64,000 nucleotides of DNA, taken from the NCBI RefSeq assembly GCF_011038845.1, contig NZ_JAAKDW010000002.1, forward strand, positions 1-64,000, written 5' to 3'. Below, piece by piece: positions 33,765-42,907 of the stretch (positions are counted from its first letter, which is position 1; each line of letters opens with the position of its first letter). The notes beneath the pieces are model-generated. The model did no database searches. It saw only the letters and a program-made list of their open reading frames with translations, and had not been told where the DNA came from. The DNA is from Enterococcus sp. ZJ1622. GTDB taxonomy: Bacteria > Bacillota > Bacilli > Lactobacillales > Enterococcaceae. Position numbers and translations under genes: made by a program.

Positions 33765-33807
33765 AAGAAAATGAGCCTCTAAAATGAGGTTAATTTTCTT
33801 ATTTTTT
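33765..33807 (+). terminator. orphan terminator
   Basis: AAGAAAAT..CCTC pairs with GAGG..ATTTTCTT, followed by ATTTTTTC. It lies about 290 nt beyond murB and 145 nt before the next gene. Confidence 0.75.
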
Positions 33808-33951
33808 CGCTATTCAAAAAAAATAGATAAAAAACGAGAAAATCTCGTACTGAATGAAGCAAAATTCATCATAAAATTTTACTAGGTAGGAGTATACACA
33901 AAAACTATCTTGAAATGAACAATATTCGGTACTTTGGTCGGGGTGTAGAAG

Positions 33952-35424
33952 ATGAAGGTGGACTACCTTTTAGAGGAAGAAGACAGAGAGAAACTTTTAA
34001 TAGCTAGGTATCTTGAATTTGAAAAAAAGAATTATCTGGTATTACCTAAATTATATGAAGCGATAGGCTTATCGAAATTCAAAACAAGAAATTACATGAA
34101 TGACTTGAACAAAGATTTTTCATTTTTGGTTACTAAACCTGAAATTTTTATTTCTGATGAAGGGGAAATCGAAGTAAAAAACTTGAATCTGACAGATATA
34201 AAAAACTTGAGACGAGCTTATTTTGATCGCTCTAAAATCGCTCAACTGCTGACAGAAATCATCAATTCAGGTATTTCGATCGAAAAATTTGCGGAAAATC
34301 ATTTTTTGAGTATATCCAGAGCTTACGTGAAACGAAAAGAGCTGGTTTCATTTCTTGCACGACAAGAAATCAAATTAAGAAAAAACGTGATAGTCGGGGA
34401 CGAAACGAACGTGAGGAACATGTTGTTTGGGGTTTACTTTGGGGTATATAACGGGTTCAAGCTCCCGTTCAAAGAAAGCGTTATGAATGAAGCAAGAAAT
34501 ATTATCCAATACTTTGAATATCTGTTCAATTTAAAATTGTCGGCAACAAAACGTATAAAATTGAATGTGCTGACGACGATCACTTTATTGCGTGCATATA
34601 ATAAGCAGTTTATTTCTAAGCGTTTTTTTACTGAAGCATACTTTAATAGCGCCGAAGGGAAAAAGATCGTTAAAGACTTGTCACACATCGCATTCAAACA
34701 CTTATCCCAAGATCAAATTACCGATGAGATCTCTTATATCATGATGTTTTTGATGTCAGAAGTGGAATTTGAAGAAAGCTGTAATTTCACATTAGCCGAA
34801 AGCAATTTCCATTATATCCATAAAGTCAGTCAAAAAATGGCGGCAGAGCTATTCGACCACCTGACTTTTGCGAATGAAGTCACTGAGACACAGCAGCTTC
34901 AAGTGCATGAAGCTTTACGTGCGGGAATCATGCGCATCAACCGCAAGCATTGGATATTTGATTTCAGGATGGCTAGTTTTACCTCGAAAAAACAAATGCA
35001 GTTTTTCTTTGAGACCTATCCTTCCTTCAGTACAGCTGTGAGAAATGTGATACAAGATAATGGACAGTATTTTGAAACGAAAGACGAATCATTTACTGTC
35101 CGTTTGTTTTATGATTATCTTTTTTTATTGATAAATATCTGTCCTGTGTCGTATTTTGAGACACCGATATATGTCTGCATTGATTTTTCACAAGGAAGCA
35201 CCTACACAGATTATATCGTTTCGCAGGTAAATGGATTCAAAAATTACAATATCATCGTAGAAAATCGGATTACTTCAAGAACAGATATCTATTTATCTGA
35301 CTGTTTGCTCGAAAAATTCAGCAAGGAACAAATTATTTGGAAAAATCCTCCTACGCCAGATGATTGGGAGTATTTTGGGAATACTGTGATTAAAGTAAAA
35401 AACAAAAGTGTAGTGAACTTCTGA
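33952..35424 (+). CDS. Mga/AtxA-like helix-turn-helix transcriptional regulator
   Basis: A 490-residue protein with an N-terminal DNA-binding part: LVLPKLYEAIGLSKFKTRNYMNDL (about 28-51, read in two blocks) resembles a first helix-turn-helix and FAENHFLSISRAYVKRKEL (about 104-122) a second. The middle is a helical PRD-like region and the end resembles an EIIB-like domain, as in the Mga and AtxA virulence regulators. It lacks membrane segments. A poor RBS and a 145-nt AT-rich leader precede the start. The secreted protein gene follows 34 nt later in the same direction and is its probable target. Ligand and phosphorylation sites are not clear. Confidence 0.7.
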   Translation: MKVDYLLEEEDREKLLIARYLEFEKKNYLVLPKLYEAIGLSKFKTRNYMNDLNKDFSFLVTKPEIFISDEGEIEVKNLNLTDIKNLRRAYFDRSKIAQLLTEIINSGISIEKFAENHFLSISRAYVKRKELVSFLARQEIKLRKNVIVGDETNVRNMLFGVYFGVYNGFKLPFKESVMNEARNIIQYFEYLFNLKLSATKRIKLNVLTTITLLRAYNKQFISKRFFTEAYFNSAEGKKIVKDLSHIAFKHLSQDQITDEISYIMMFLMSEVEFEESCNFTLAESNFHYIHKVSQKMAAELFDHLTFANEVTETQQLQVHEALRAGIMRINRKHWIFDFRMASFTSKKQMQFFFETYPSFSTAVRNVIQDNGQYFETKDESFTVRLFYDYLFLLINICPVSYFETPIYVCIDFSQGSTYTDYIVSQVNGFKNYNIIVENRITSRTDIYLSDCLLEKFSKEQIIWKNPPTPDDWEYFGNTVIKVKNKSVVNF

Positions 35425-35458
35425 TCGTTTAAAAAGGGGAAGGAGACCAACCAGTAGA

Positions 35459-37459
35459 ATGAATTTGAAACGAACGAGTAAAAAAAGAAAGGATAATAAA
35501 TTGTTTTTTCCTTTGAGTAGTAAAATTGTTCCATCCTCTCTTTATTCAAAGACGTTCATGGGAACCGTATTGATCGGGCTTTCACTAAACGTGTATATGT
35601 CTACCCCAGTTTCAGCCGCTCAAACAAAGGCTGTATCAAGCGCTACATCTGAAAAACATACATATACAGAAGACGAAGCAATCGAAGTGACTAATTCTTA
35701 CCGCGATTTGAATGGACAATCACTGCTTCCTGATCAGATCACGTATAATCAAATCCAATACCCGCCTGAAATCGATCATTACTGGATCGTACCAGATCAG
35801 ACGATTTGGACAACGAGTGACGGGATAGACCTGAAGCTATCTGTTTTTCTCCATCTAGTGGATCCTAAAAAAGGGGACCCATTGAACCAGGTCATCGGCT
35901 TTATCAATGCTGGCTTAGAAGACAACAGACGAAAAGATAAAGCAAGGATCTCCTATGTCTACGAACCGGATCAGTCGCAATTCGAAGGGAATACACTCAA
36001 TGTAGCAGTTGGCGCAAAGATCGAGATTCCTACACTCGTCAGACAATTGAAAAATGTCGACGGGACAGACGGAGATCGTACAAAAGTTGCGCTGGCAGAA
36101 AATACTGTGATCGATACTTCTAAAGAAGGAACATATAAGATTGGCTTGATCTACTATGACCAGATGTATTTGAAGCAGATGACGACCACTGCAACGGTAC
36201 ATGTGTCTTCAGATAAAACCAGTCTAGTAGGGAAAAATCCCCATTTGTCAGTTGGGGAGACATGGACGATCCATGATCTGGTTGAAAAAGTGACGAAAAG
36301 TGATGGTACATCAGGAAATATCGATGAGGTGCAGATAACAGGCGCAATCGATACAAAAAGACCAGGTAGTTATCCAGTCACTTTGACCTATACTGATCCA
36401 ACAACAGCTAAGCAAGTAACTGCAACAGCAACTGTGACAGTAACAGAAGTGCCTACACCAGCACCTGTACGGACGATCGTGACTCGTTTTATTGATGGGC
36501 GGACACATCAGACTCTAGCAGATGAGATCCTTCGAGAAAGTAGTTCTGATCAATTGCCGGATATCCCACTACCAGTTGAGATTTTAGGCAAGCAGCCATC
36601 TGTAGAATTATCGACATATGAAGAAGATGGCGTTTCGCGTTCGATCGCTACCTACATGACGCAGCAAAAAATCAGCAGACAAAGTTATTGGGCAGACGTT
36701 GTCCAATCCATCAAGTCACAGGGATTATCCACAAATACTAGGCAGAAAATCGTTCTCGATTATGTCTACCTGCCAGATGAAAGTATGCTGAAAACGCGCG
36801 ATCTCACTGTTCATATGAAGGATTCAGTCAATAAAGAACAGCTGATTCTAAAGGCAAAAGATTCAATTGGCCAATCGGTGGAACCGCCATCTGTGTCAGT
36901 CAACTCTGGCAGTCAAACGATCAAAGACCGTTATTTGGTAGATAAGATAGGCGACATCAAGCTGACGTACCAGTTCCATGATACGTCTTCCTTGCATGAC
37001 ATAACAGCAAGTTCGACCATCCATGTGCTTCCGACAGAAAAGGCGATCGAACATTCTAAATCAATGGATAATCATGAAATAAAAAAGCGCCCGATACCAG
37101 AAAATGTGACCGAACAAAAACAAGCGTCACAAACTAGCTCGAATGTGTCTAATGAAAAAAGCGAAGAACGAACCCCTTCGACAACGGTCACCATAGTAGA
37201 TAGAGCCAAAGAGAGCCCTACAGAAGAACAACCTGAAACGAAAAAAAGAGAAGACGATCAGAAACAAAAGAGGAAAAGGAAAAACGAGCAGGCCTCTTCT
37301 TTATCAGAACACCAGCAAGTCACGCAACCTGTGCCTGGTTCACCGGCACCAGGAGGCGGAACACCAGCAGTATCAGAACTTGGAAGCTTTATGCGAGGAA
37401 TTGCCGGTACGTTTCTTTATTCAGACAGAAGCGAATTTGATCGGGATGAATGGCTATGA
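35459..37459 (+). CDS. secreted multidomain protein with Ig-like and MucBP-like regions
   Basis: A 666-residue exported protein. The signal peptide is long and basic at the N-terminus, with a hydrophobic core about 33-46 and a cleavage site near VSAAQ (51-55). Then come a globular domain (about 60-170), Ig-like beta units near 170-250 and 250-335 (the latter with TYTDPTTAKQVTATATVTV), a MucBP-like region (about 340-440), another Ig-like unit (about 440-540), and a highly charged linker (about 545-625, Lys/Glu/Gln rich). The tail ends with a Pro/Gly stretch (SPAPGGG) and FDRDEWL. There is no LPXTG motif, hydrophobic tail or WxL domain, so retention at the surface is unexplained. Probable target of the upstream Mga-like regulator. 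Confidence 0.7.
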   Translation: MNLKRTSKKRKDNKLFFPLSSKIVPSSLYSKTFMGTVLIGLSLNVYMSTPVSAAQTKAVSSATSEKHTYTEDEAIEVTNSYRDLNGQSLLPDQITYNQIQYPPEIDHYWIVPDQTIWTTSDGIDLKLSVFLHLVDPKKGDPLNQVIGFINAGLEDNRRKDKARISYVYEPDQSQFEGNTLNVAVGAKIEIPTLVRQLKNVDGTDGDRTKVALAENTVIDTSKEGTYKIGLIYYDQMYLKQMTTTATVHVSSDKTSLVGKNPHLSVGETWTIHDLVEKVTKSDGTSGNIDEVQITGAIDTKRPGSYPVTLTYTDPTTAKQVTATATVTVTEVPTPAPVRTIVTRFIDGRTHQTLADEILRESSSDQLPDIPLPVEILGKQPSVELSTYEEDGVSRSIATYMTQQKISRQSYWADVVQSIKSQGLSTNTRQKIVLDYVYLPDESMLKTRDLTVHMKDSVNKEQLILKAKDSIGQSVEPPSVSVNSGSQTIKDRYLVDKIGDIKLTYQFHDTSSLHDITASSTIHVLPTEKAIEHSKSMDNHEIKKRPIPENVTEQKQASQTSSNVSNEKSEERTPSTTVTIVDRAKESPTEEQPETKKREDDQKQKRKRKNEQASSLSEHQQVTQPVPGSPAPGGGTPAVSELGSFMRGIAGTFLYSDRSEFDRDEWL

Positions 37460-37544
37460 AAGCAGCTTGGTCTAGGAGTAGCTGAAAAAAACGAAGTCTG
37501 GCATAATAGAAGAAGAAAGCCAAAAGAAAGCGAGGCGCTTGTTG

Positions 37545-38129
37545 ATGCTAGATAAAACTGTACCTTATGCTGAATTGTGGATGACTCGACCACTTGAAGC
37601 TCCTGTTCCGCCGATCCCTTTAGCCGATGGATTTCATTTCGAGTATTATGACTCAGGGGCAGAAGCTGATTGGGCAGCCATCGAAACAGCTGTAGGAGAA
37701 TTTGAAGACGAAAAAAAAGCACTTGCTTATTTCCAACAAAATTTTGCTCCTTATCCGGAAGAACTCAAAAAACGAATGCTTTTTGTCGTCACCGAAAAGG
37801 GGGATCGGATCGCAACTTGTACAGCTTGGCAAAAAAAGCGAAAAGACGGAAGCTTTCCGGTATTCCACTGGCTTGCAGTCATGCCTGACTATCAAGGAAA
37901 AGGATTAGCCAAAGCATTGACGGCAGCAACCATACGCAATTTCCAGCAAATAGCACATGCTGGCCCAATCTATCTTCACACACAGACTTGGAGCCATCCA
38001 GCGATCTCTTTGTACGAGAAACTTGGGTTTACGAGTATCGACAAAAACTTTGACGGCAGCTCAAATCCGGAGTATGAAAAGGCGATGCATATTTTGACCA
38101 CGATCAAAAGCCGAGGGAACCAAGCGTAG
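37545..38129 (+). CDS. GNAT family N-acetyltransferase
   Basis: A 194-residue GNAT. The core motif DYQGKGLAKALTAA is at about 118-131, preceded by FHWLAVMP, and the protein ends with SLYEKLGFTSID. A start at ATG 37545 with GCGAGG 9 nt upstream is chosen; TTG codons two and one before it are possible. The substrate is unknown. It is followed by a strong terminator. Confidence 0.8.
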   Translation: MLDKTVPYAELWMTRPLEAPVPPIPLADGFHFEYYDSGAEADWAAIETAVGEFEDEKKALAYFQQNFAPYPEELKKRMLFVVTEKGDRIATCTAWQKKRKDGSFPVFHWLAVMPDYQGKGLAKALTAATIRNFQQIAHAGPIYLHTQTWSHPAISLYEKLGFTSIDKNFDGSSNPEYEKAMHILTTIKSRGNQA

Positions 38130-38151
38130 CCAAACATAAAAACTGGATCAA

Positions 38152-38198
38152 AAGGATAACATCCGATATATCTCTATCATTTTCCGGATGTTATCCTT
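38152..38198. terminator. bidirectional terminator
   Basis: A 14-bp perfect stem AAGGATAACATCCG / CGGATGTTATCCTT between convergent genes, followed by ATTTTGC on the plus strand. Confidence 0.9.
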
Positions 38199-39000
38199 AT
38201 TTTGCTTTTCTTGGAATGAAGTTTCGGATAAAAGTGAATTTCTTGTAATCATTCAGACTGTAAAGATAACCGAATATACTAAAAACGACCGCTCCGATAA
38301 AATTGACAAACAAGTCTTTCATCGTATCGATGACCCCGATATCCAAATAGCCGTTTTCGATCACCGTTTTCTTTGTTTTCCCGTTTTCCGTCTGGCTTTC
38401 GATCACTGTACGAGTGATATCTTCAACCGAATATACGGTATTTCCGTCTTCGCTGAGCTTGACGCTGTTGATCTGTTGTACGATACTGTCTTTTTGCATA
38501 TCAAATTGTAAAAAACGGTCAGCAGAAAATTCAACAAATTCCCACATCACGCCGACTGTCATGGAGAAACAAAACGAAACCAGAGCAAGCAATAATGGTG
38601 TCAGATTCATGGTGCGCGTATTTTTGTTTAAGAGATACACGAGAGAAAATCCCACCCCGCCTGCTAAAAAACCGCTTAATCCATGAAGCACGGTATCCCA
38701 TATCGAAAAATAACCGTAAAAGTCACTTAGCTCCCCTAAAACCGTCGAACTGAAAATGAAAGAGAGCAAAATAATCTCCAACATGTTCGGGATCTGTATC
38801 TTCAATATTTTTTCTAAAAAATAAGGAATCTCGAATAAGACCAGAGTTAACAATAAAAGCAGCGTATTCCCCCAATGCTGGTTCCACAGCTGATCTGCCA
38901 GCATGACCACTACAATGATCCGCAAGAGGATATAGATCCCATTTGTGATCCTTCCAGCCGTTTTCGTGCTATTCGTAAAAAATGTTTTCAAATGATTCAT
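38197..39000 (-). CDS. YjdF/DUF2238-like integral membrane protein
   Basis: A 267-residue protein with about seven membrane segments. Conserved features include WDTVLHGLSGFLAGGVGF (about 101-118) and MTVGVMWEFVEFSAD (about 147-161), where the His and Glu are embedded in membrane helices, followed by a hydrophilic loop (165-215) and a DTMKDLFVNFIGA segment (about 224-236). This is the YjdF/DUF2238 pattern; function unknown. The start is at 39000 with GGAGTTATTTT upstream. Monocistronic. Confidence 0.75.
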   Translation of the reverse strand: MNHLKTFFTNSTKTAGRITNGIYILLRIIVVVMLADQLWNQHWGNTLLLLLTLVLFEIPYFLEKILKIQIPNMLEIILLSFIFSSTVLGELSDFYGYFSIWDTVLHGLSGFLAGGVGFSLVYLLNKNTRTMNLTPLLLALVSFCFSMTVGVMWEFVEFSADRFLQFDMQKDSIVQQINSVKLSEDGNTVYSVEDITRTVIESQTENGKTKKTVIENGYLDIGVIDTMKDLFVNFIGAVVFSIFGYLYSLNDYKKFTFIRNFIPRKAK

Positions 39001-39125
39001 AAAATAACTCCTTCATGTATATCGTTAATTATACTAGCAAGTGGAGCTTTTACAAAGATATCCGCTTTGTATAAACGATAAAGTACTGTCTGATGGGTCT
39101 TTTCAACTATTCAGCAACAAAAAGA

Positions 39126-39168
39126 AACTGCCAAGGGACTTGATTGGAGCCCATTGGCAGTTTTTTTA
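39126..39168. terminator. bidirectional terminator
   Basis: AACTGCCAA / TTGGCAGTT with a GGGAC..CCC interior and TTTTTTT outward on the plus strand; on the minus strand it follows the quinone-reductase gene. The rest of 39001-39223 shows only the putative promoter of the membrane-protein gene. Confidence 0.85.
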
Positions 39169-39223
39169 TAAAATAGCAAACAAAATTGCTCATTTACATA
39201 GATGCTTAAGAATAGGAGAGAGA

Positions 39224-40204
39224 TTAATCCATGGTCAAGATAATCTTGCCGATATTCTTGTTTGCTTCCATATACTCATGTGCTTGTCGGGCTTCCTCGA
39301 AAGAAAACGTGCGGTCGATGATGGGGCGCACCTGTCCGTTTTCGAGATAAGGACCGACGATCGCCATGAATTCCTGCGTCAATTTTGCTTTGTAGGCATC
39401 ACTTCTTGGCGTGAGCAAGGTACCAGTCAGCTGGATACGTTTATTGATCAATGCGCCGAGATCCATTTTCGAAACGATCGTGCCACCAAGCATACCGATC
39501 AATACCCAACGTCCGTCTACAGCGATAGAAGCAAGGTTTTTTTCCCAGTAAGAAGCACCGATGAAATCTAAAATGACATTCACGCCTTGACCATTCGTTA
39601 GTTTTCGGACTTCTTCTGAGAAAACTTGCGTCTTGTAATTGATCAGTTCATCAGCTCCAAGCTCTTTACAAAAAGCTAATTTTTCTTCTGAACCAGCTGT
39701 GACGATGATCCTAGCATCAGAAAGCTGCTTCGCTAATTGGATAGCGGCAGTGCCGACACCACTTGCACCAGCATGGATCAGTACGGTTTCTTCTTTTTGT
39801 AGATCCCCAAGCCAGTAAAGCGTTTGGTATGCAGTCAAGAATACTTCAGATATCCCAGCTGCAGAAACGTAGTCTAAGGAATCAGGTAATAAGATCGCTC
39901 GATCTGCGGGCATGACTGCATATTCTGCGTATCCGCCCAAATTGACCAAGCCATATACGCGTGTACCCGGAGAAAACCGAGGATCATTGCTTGGGTTTTC
40001 GATGACTTCTCCAGCGACTTCCACACCCAAGATAGGGTAGGGCGGTTTCAAGGAAGGAGATTCTCTTCGCATGATATCTGTCCGGTTGACAGCTGCTGTA
40101 TGGACTTTGATGAGTAATTCGTCTTGTTTCGGTTCAGGGATAGGCGCTTCGATTTCTTCCAGAACCTCAGCAGAACCAGGATGTTTGATTGAAATAGCTC
40201 GCAT
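39224..40204 (-). CDS. zinc-independent quinone oxidoreductase (PIG3-like MDR)
   Basis: A 326-residue medium-chain dehydrogenase/reductase with the NAD(P)H site HAGASGVGTAAIQLAK (about 144-159) and the family start MRAISIKHPGSAEVL. It lacks the catalytic and structural zinc ligands of alcohol dehydrogenases; NRTDIMRRES (about 40-49) is the PIG3/TP53I3-type block. It probably reduces quinones or reactive enones with NADPH. It begins 2 nt after the stop of the upstream SDR gene, so the two form an operon. Confidence 0.85.
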   Translation of the reverse strand: MRAISIKHPGSAEVLEEIEAPIPEPKQDELLIKVHTAAVNRTDIMRRESPSLKPPYPILGVEVAGEVIENPSNDPRFSPGTRVYGLVNLGGYAEYAVMPADRAILLPDSLDYVSAAGISEVFLTAYQTLYWLGDLQKEETVLIHAGASGVGTAAIQLAKQLSDARIIVTAGSEEKLAFCKELGADELINYKTQVFSEEVRKLTNGQGVNVILDFIGASYWEKNLASIAVDGRWVLIGMLGGTIVSKMDLGALINKRIQLTGTLLTPRSDAYKAKLTQEFMAIVGPYLENGQVRPIIDRTFSFEEARQAHEYMEANKNIGKIILTMD

Positions 40205-40206
40205 GA

Positions 40207-40854
40207 TTATTCCCCCTTTACCTTAGGAGTGAGAGCTTCAGCGATCTCTTCACTGCCTTCTGAAAGGACAAGTGTCGTACGTGAGATTTCAGGTGTATCG
40301 ACTAACTTAGCAAGTACAGCTGCGACAGTCTGTCGAGTAATGGTTTTAGACGCAGGTTCGCCTGGTTTCGTCAATTGGATCGGTGTGATTTTTTCATCAT
40401 TTGTCAAGGTGACAGGTTGAAGGATCACGTAATCCAAGTCGGTACGTTTCAGCCATTCGTCGGCGTAATGTTTCGTGATATAATAATCTGTCATTGATTC
40501 AGGCCATTTTGTACGATCTTCTGCAAATACCGCACTGACCATCACGTAACGAGAGATATTGACGATGTTCGCTGCAATGATCGTTTTGATTGCACCATCC
40601 AAATCTACTTGCAAAAGATTTTTGCCTTGAGAACCGGCAGTGAAAATGACTGCATCGCTACCTTTGAAGGCTTCAGCCATTTCTTCTGGTGTCCAAGTAA
40701 GATTGAAAGGGACATAGGATACATTTTCCTCTTTTACGATCGATTGTGTCGCTACATTTCTCACTCCTGCAGTTATTTGGTGTTTCGTTGATGCTAGATC
40801 TTTGATTAAGTGGCGGCCAATCTGACCATTTGCCCCTACAACAAAAATATTCAT
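40207..40854 (-). CDS. NAD(P)-binding atypical SDR (YwnB/NmrA-like)
   Basis: A 215-residue atypical short-chain dehydrogenase. GANGQIGRHL (about 7-16) is the dinucleotide-binding loop; ISRYVMVSAVFA and TDYYITKHYADEWL (about 118-131) hold the Tyr-x-x-x-Lys-like pair. Members often act as NADPH sensors or reduce flavin or quinone. I use ATG 40854 preceded by GAAAGGATG. First gene of a two-gene operon with the quinone oxidoreductase, suggesting a shared oxidative or electrophile-stress role. Confidence 0.8.
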   Translation of the reverse strand: MNIFVVGANGQIGRHLIKDLASTKHQITAGVRNVATQSIVKEENVSYVPFNLTWTPEEMAEAFKGSDAVIFTAGSQGKNLLQVDLDGAIKTIIAANIVNISRYVMVSAVFAEDRTKWPESMTDYYITKHYADEWLKRTDLDYVILQPVTLTNDEKITPIQLTKPGEPASKTITRQTVAAVLAKLVDTPEISRTTLVLSEGSEEIAEALTPKVKGE

Positions 40855-40945
40855 CTGAATCATCCTTTCAGTGTAATCTTTTTTCAAAATCCATAGTAAC
40901 ACCAAAATACGAAAAAAGCAGAAGCAAACCCTTATGATAACGGAA

Positions 40946-40984
40946 TAAAAGCTCTTGGAACATCATCGAACGTCCCAAGAGCTG
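40946..40984 (-). terminator. terminator after the ECF S-component gene
   Basis: On the minus strand AGCTCTTGGGA pairs with TCCAAGAGCT, then TTTATTCC. It separates the CoA block from the SDR operon. Confidence 0.8.
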
Positions 40985-40987
40985 TTT

Positions 40988-41605
40988 TCATCTCGTTCTC
41001 ATTTTTAATAATACCGTGCAGACTGCTGCAGTAGCTAACCCTGCGACAATCGCTTCCGGAACACCGCTTGTAAAGATCACTGCAAGAATCGCTGAATATA
41101 CTGCGTGTATATTTGCACCGATCACTTGTGCATAATCTTGCTGGAACAAGAAATAGATCATATTCATGACTAAGACGGTGTTCGTCAGTGAACCAGCAAG
41201 TCCAGCGGCAAATAAGGAAATGTAATTTGCTTTATTTTTCATTGCTTTTTTAAGTCCACGATAGACAAAGTAAGGAACCACGCCAATCAGAATACGCGGG
41301 ATAAAAGCGATCAGCAAAGCTTTCCAGCTGCCATGATCCGTTCCGATGACAGGGATGAATGGAGAAAAGACAAAAGATAGCGGCGTTTGTACAACAGTAC
41401 TTCGGATCATACTGATCAGCCCGAATGTCCCTCCAAGAAAAGCACCTAATCTAGGACCCAAGATGATCGATGCGATAATGACTGGGATATGCATGGTCGT
41501 TGCATTGATCGGGCCGATTGGGATGAAGCCAAGAGGTGTAACGGCTAATAAAATCAAAATAGCTAAAAACATAGCGGTCAGTGTGAAAGTTCTAGTATTT
41601 TTCAT
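40988..41605 (-). CDS. ECF transporter S component, probably for pantothenate
   Basis: A 205-residue protein with about six membrane segments. The cytosolic N-terminus MKNTRTFTLTAMFLAILI has the small-residue helix that binds the ECF T subunit. It lies just downstream of coaC and coaB, and in other Lactobacillales the S component in this position is the pantothenate-binding PanT, so uptake of pantothenate is the likely role. The specificity is inferred from context only. It needs shared EcfA, EcfA' and EcfT proteins encoded elsewhere. The start at 41605 follows AAAGGAGTT. Confidence 0.75.
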   Translation of the reverse strand: MKNTRTFTLTAMFLAILILLAVTPLGFIPIGPINATTMHIPVIIASIILGPRLGAFLGGTFGLISMIRSTVVQTPLSFVFSPFIPVIGTDHGSWKALLIAFIPRILIGVVPYFVYRGLKKAMKNKANYISLFAAGLAGSLTNTVLVMNMIYFLFQQDYAQVIGANIHAVYSAILAVIFTSGVPEAIVAGLATAAVCTVLLKMRTR

Positions 41606-41619
41606 AATAACTCCTTTAA

Positions 41620-42171
41620 TTACGCATTGCGCTGATTCAGTATCAAATGAGTTTGTTCGATGATCGTTTGGATATCCGCCAAGGCGCCTTTGCCGAAATC
41701 GCCACAAGCTAAAAGCGATTCTCTTGGTTCGATTTCGTGATAACCGATTGATTTTAATGTTTCCAGGTTCCGCTGGTGGATCGGGTGACTATACATATTC
41801 GTATTCATCGCAGGAGCGATCAGCTTAGGTGTCTCAAAAGGCAAAGCCATAGCGACAGTAGTAAGCAGATCGTCAGCTAGGCCATTTGCCAACTTTCCGA
41901 TGATGTTTGCAGTAGCTGGTGCGACGAGGAACAGGTCTGCCTGTTTTGCTAATTCGATGTGATTGATGATTCTTGGGTCGGATTCTTGCATCACATCCGT
42001 ATGGACAGGACGTTTCGACAAGGACTGCAAGGTCAGTGGTGTAATGAATTTCGTGCTGCTGTTCGTCATGATGACATCTACTTGATATCCGAGTTTGACT
42101 AGTTGATTGGTGAGATCAGCACTTTTATAAGCAGAGATACTGCCGGAAACACCTAGTAAGATTTTTTTCAT
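41620..42171 (-). CDS. coaC: phosphopantothenoylcysteine decarboxylase CoaC
   Basis: A 183-residue flavoprotein that decarboxylates phosphopantothenoylcysteine in CoA synthesis. Visible motifs: GVSGSISAYK (7-16, FMN site), catalytic His71 in NHIELA, the PAMNTNM clamp (120-126) and Cys156 in LLACGDFG. It is a separate protein, not fused with CoaB. ATG 42171 fits the AAGGAG 8 nt upstream; a GTG three codons earlier has no room for an RBS. Follows coaB by 13 nt. Confidence 0.95.
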   Translation of the reverse strand: MKKILLGVSGSISAYKSADLTNQLVKLGYQVDVIMTNSSTKFITPLTLQSLSKRPVHTDVMQESDPRIINHIELAKQADLFLVAPATANIIGKLANGLADDLLTTVAMALPFETPKLIAPAMNTNMYSHPIHQRNLETLKSIGYHEIEPRESLLACGDFGKGALADIQTIIEQTHLILNQRNA

Positions 42172-42184
42172 GGTATCCACTCCT

Positions 42185-42907
42185 TTATGAGAGATTCTTT
42201 GCGATCAATTCAGCGATTTCTTTTTTTGTCTGAGCTTCCTTGATGGTCCCATCGGCAAAGAGCAAGTAGCCGTGGTGATGAACGCCGTGGATCTCCGTCA
42301 AGTCATTGGCAAAGATAAAATCTGTTTGATTCGTCCTCAAACTTTTTTCTGCTACTGCCAAAAGCTGTTCTTTTGGGACATCTACTAATAATTTAAAACC
42401 GACGATCTTGGCATCAGGCTGCCACTTACGCAGAAACTGGATGATTTTTGGTGTTTTCTTCAGAACAAGGACTAAGTGGTCTGTGTCAGAAGAAATTTTT
42501 GACTGAGCATCAGATAGTGTTTCATTTTCAGTCACCCATTCAGAGAAAGCATCAGGTGTCTTCTCTAAAGGGAAACGATCGACAAACTGTTCCTCAGAGA
42601 GACTGAATGCAGGAGTAAAATCGCTCACCGCCATACTATGGATGATCGCATCATAAGTTTGCTGCTTCAAGAGCGATTCCAGTGTTGAGAAGAGTTCCTG
42701 TGTCGATTCGATCAGATGGATATGGATGTTTTCTTTCGCGTTCGGATGGATGGCATGGGTCGTCGTGACATAATCGATCGTATTCTCAGGTTTATTGGCA
42801 AGGTGTTCAGCTAGCGTTTGTCCTAGTCTTCCCGTAGAATGATTCGTGATCGAGCGGACCTGATCGATTTTTTCACTTGTACCACCTGCAGTAATCAGTA
42901 TTCTCAT
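42185..42907 (-). CDS. coaB: phosphopantothenate--cysteine ligase CoaB
   Basis: A 240-residue stand-alone CoaB (type III-like, as in streptococci and enterococci). The family start RILITAGGTSEKID and VRSITNHSTGRLGQ (about 17-30) bind nucleotide and phosphopantothenate; HSMAVSDFTPA (about 90-100), KKTPKIIQ and FANDLTEI (about 198-205) are conserved. It joins phosphopantothenate and cysteine. Its ATG overlaps the stop of the upstream oxidoreductase gene by 4 nt, and coaC follows. Confidence 0.95.
   Translation of the reverse strand: MRILITAGGTSEKIDQVRSITNHSTGRLGQTLAEHLANKPENTIDYVTTTHAIHPNAKENIHIHLIESTQELFSTLESLLKQQTYDAIIHSMAVSDFTPAFSLSEEQFVDRFPLEKTPDAFSEWVTENETLSDAQSKISSDTDHLVLVLKKTPKIIQFLRKWQPDAKIVGFKLLVDVPKEQLLAVAEKSLRTNQTDFIFANDLTEIHGVHHHGYLLFADGTIKEAQTKKEIAELIAKNLS

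Larger units (their letters stand above)
33475..33951. other. 477-nt gap between murB and the Mga-like gene
   Basis: No coding frame is supported. It holds a likely murB terminator (33487-33526), a hairpin CCTTTATAT / ATATAAAGG (33520-33555), a short GGAGGTCCCTCC palindrome near 33705, a second terminator at 33765-33807 with no gene in front of it, and a perfect hairpin ACGAGA-AAA-TCTCGT near 33834. The orphan terminator suggests a small RNA or a long 3' UTR. Confidence 0.5.

Noticed and set aside
41606-41707. Longer N-terminus for the ECF S component
   Set aside because: The extension overlaps the end of coaC in another frame and lacks an RBS; ATG 41605 has AAAGGAGTT and the typical membrane start.
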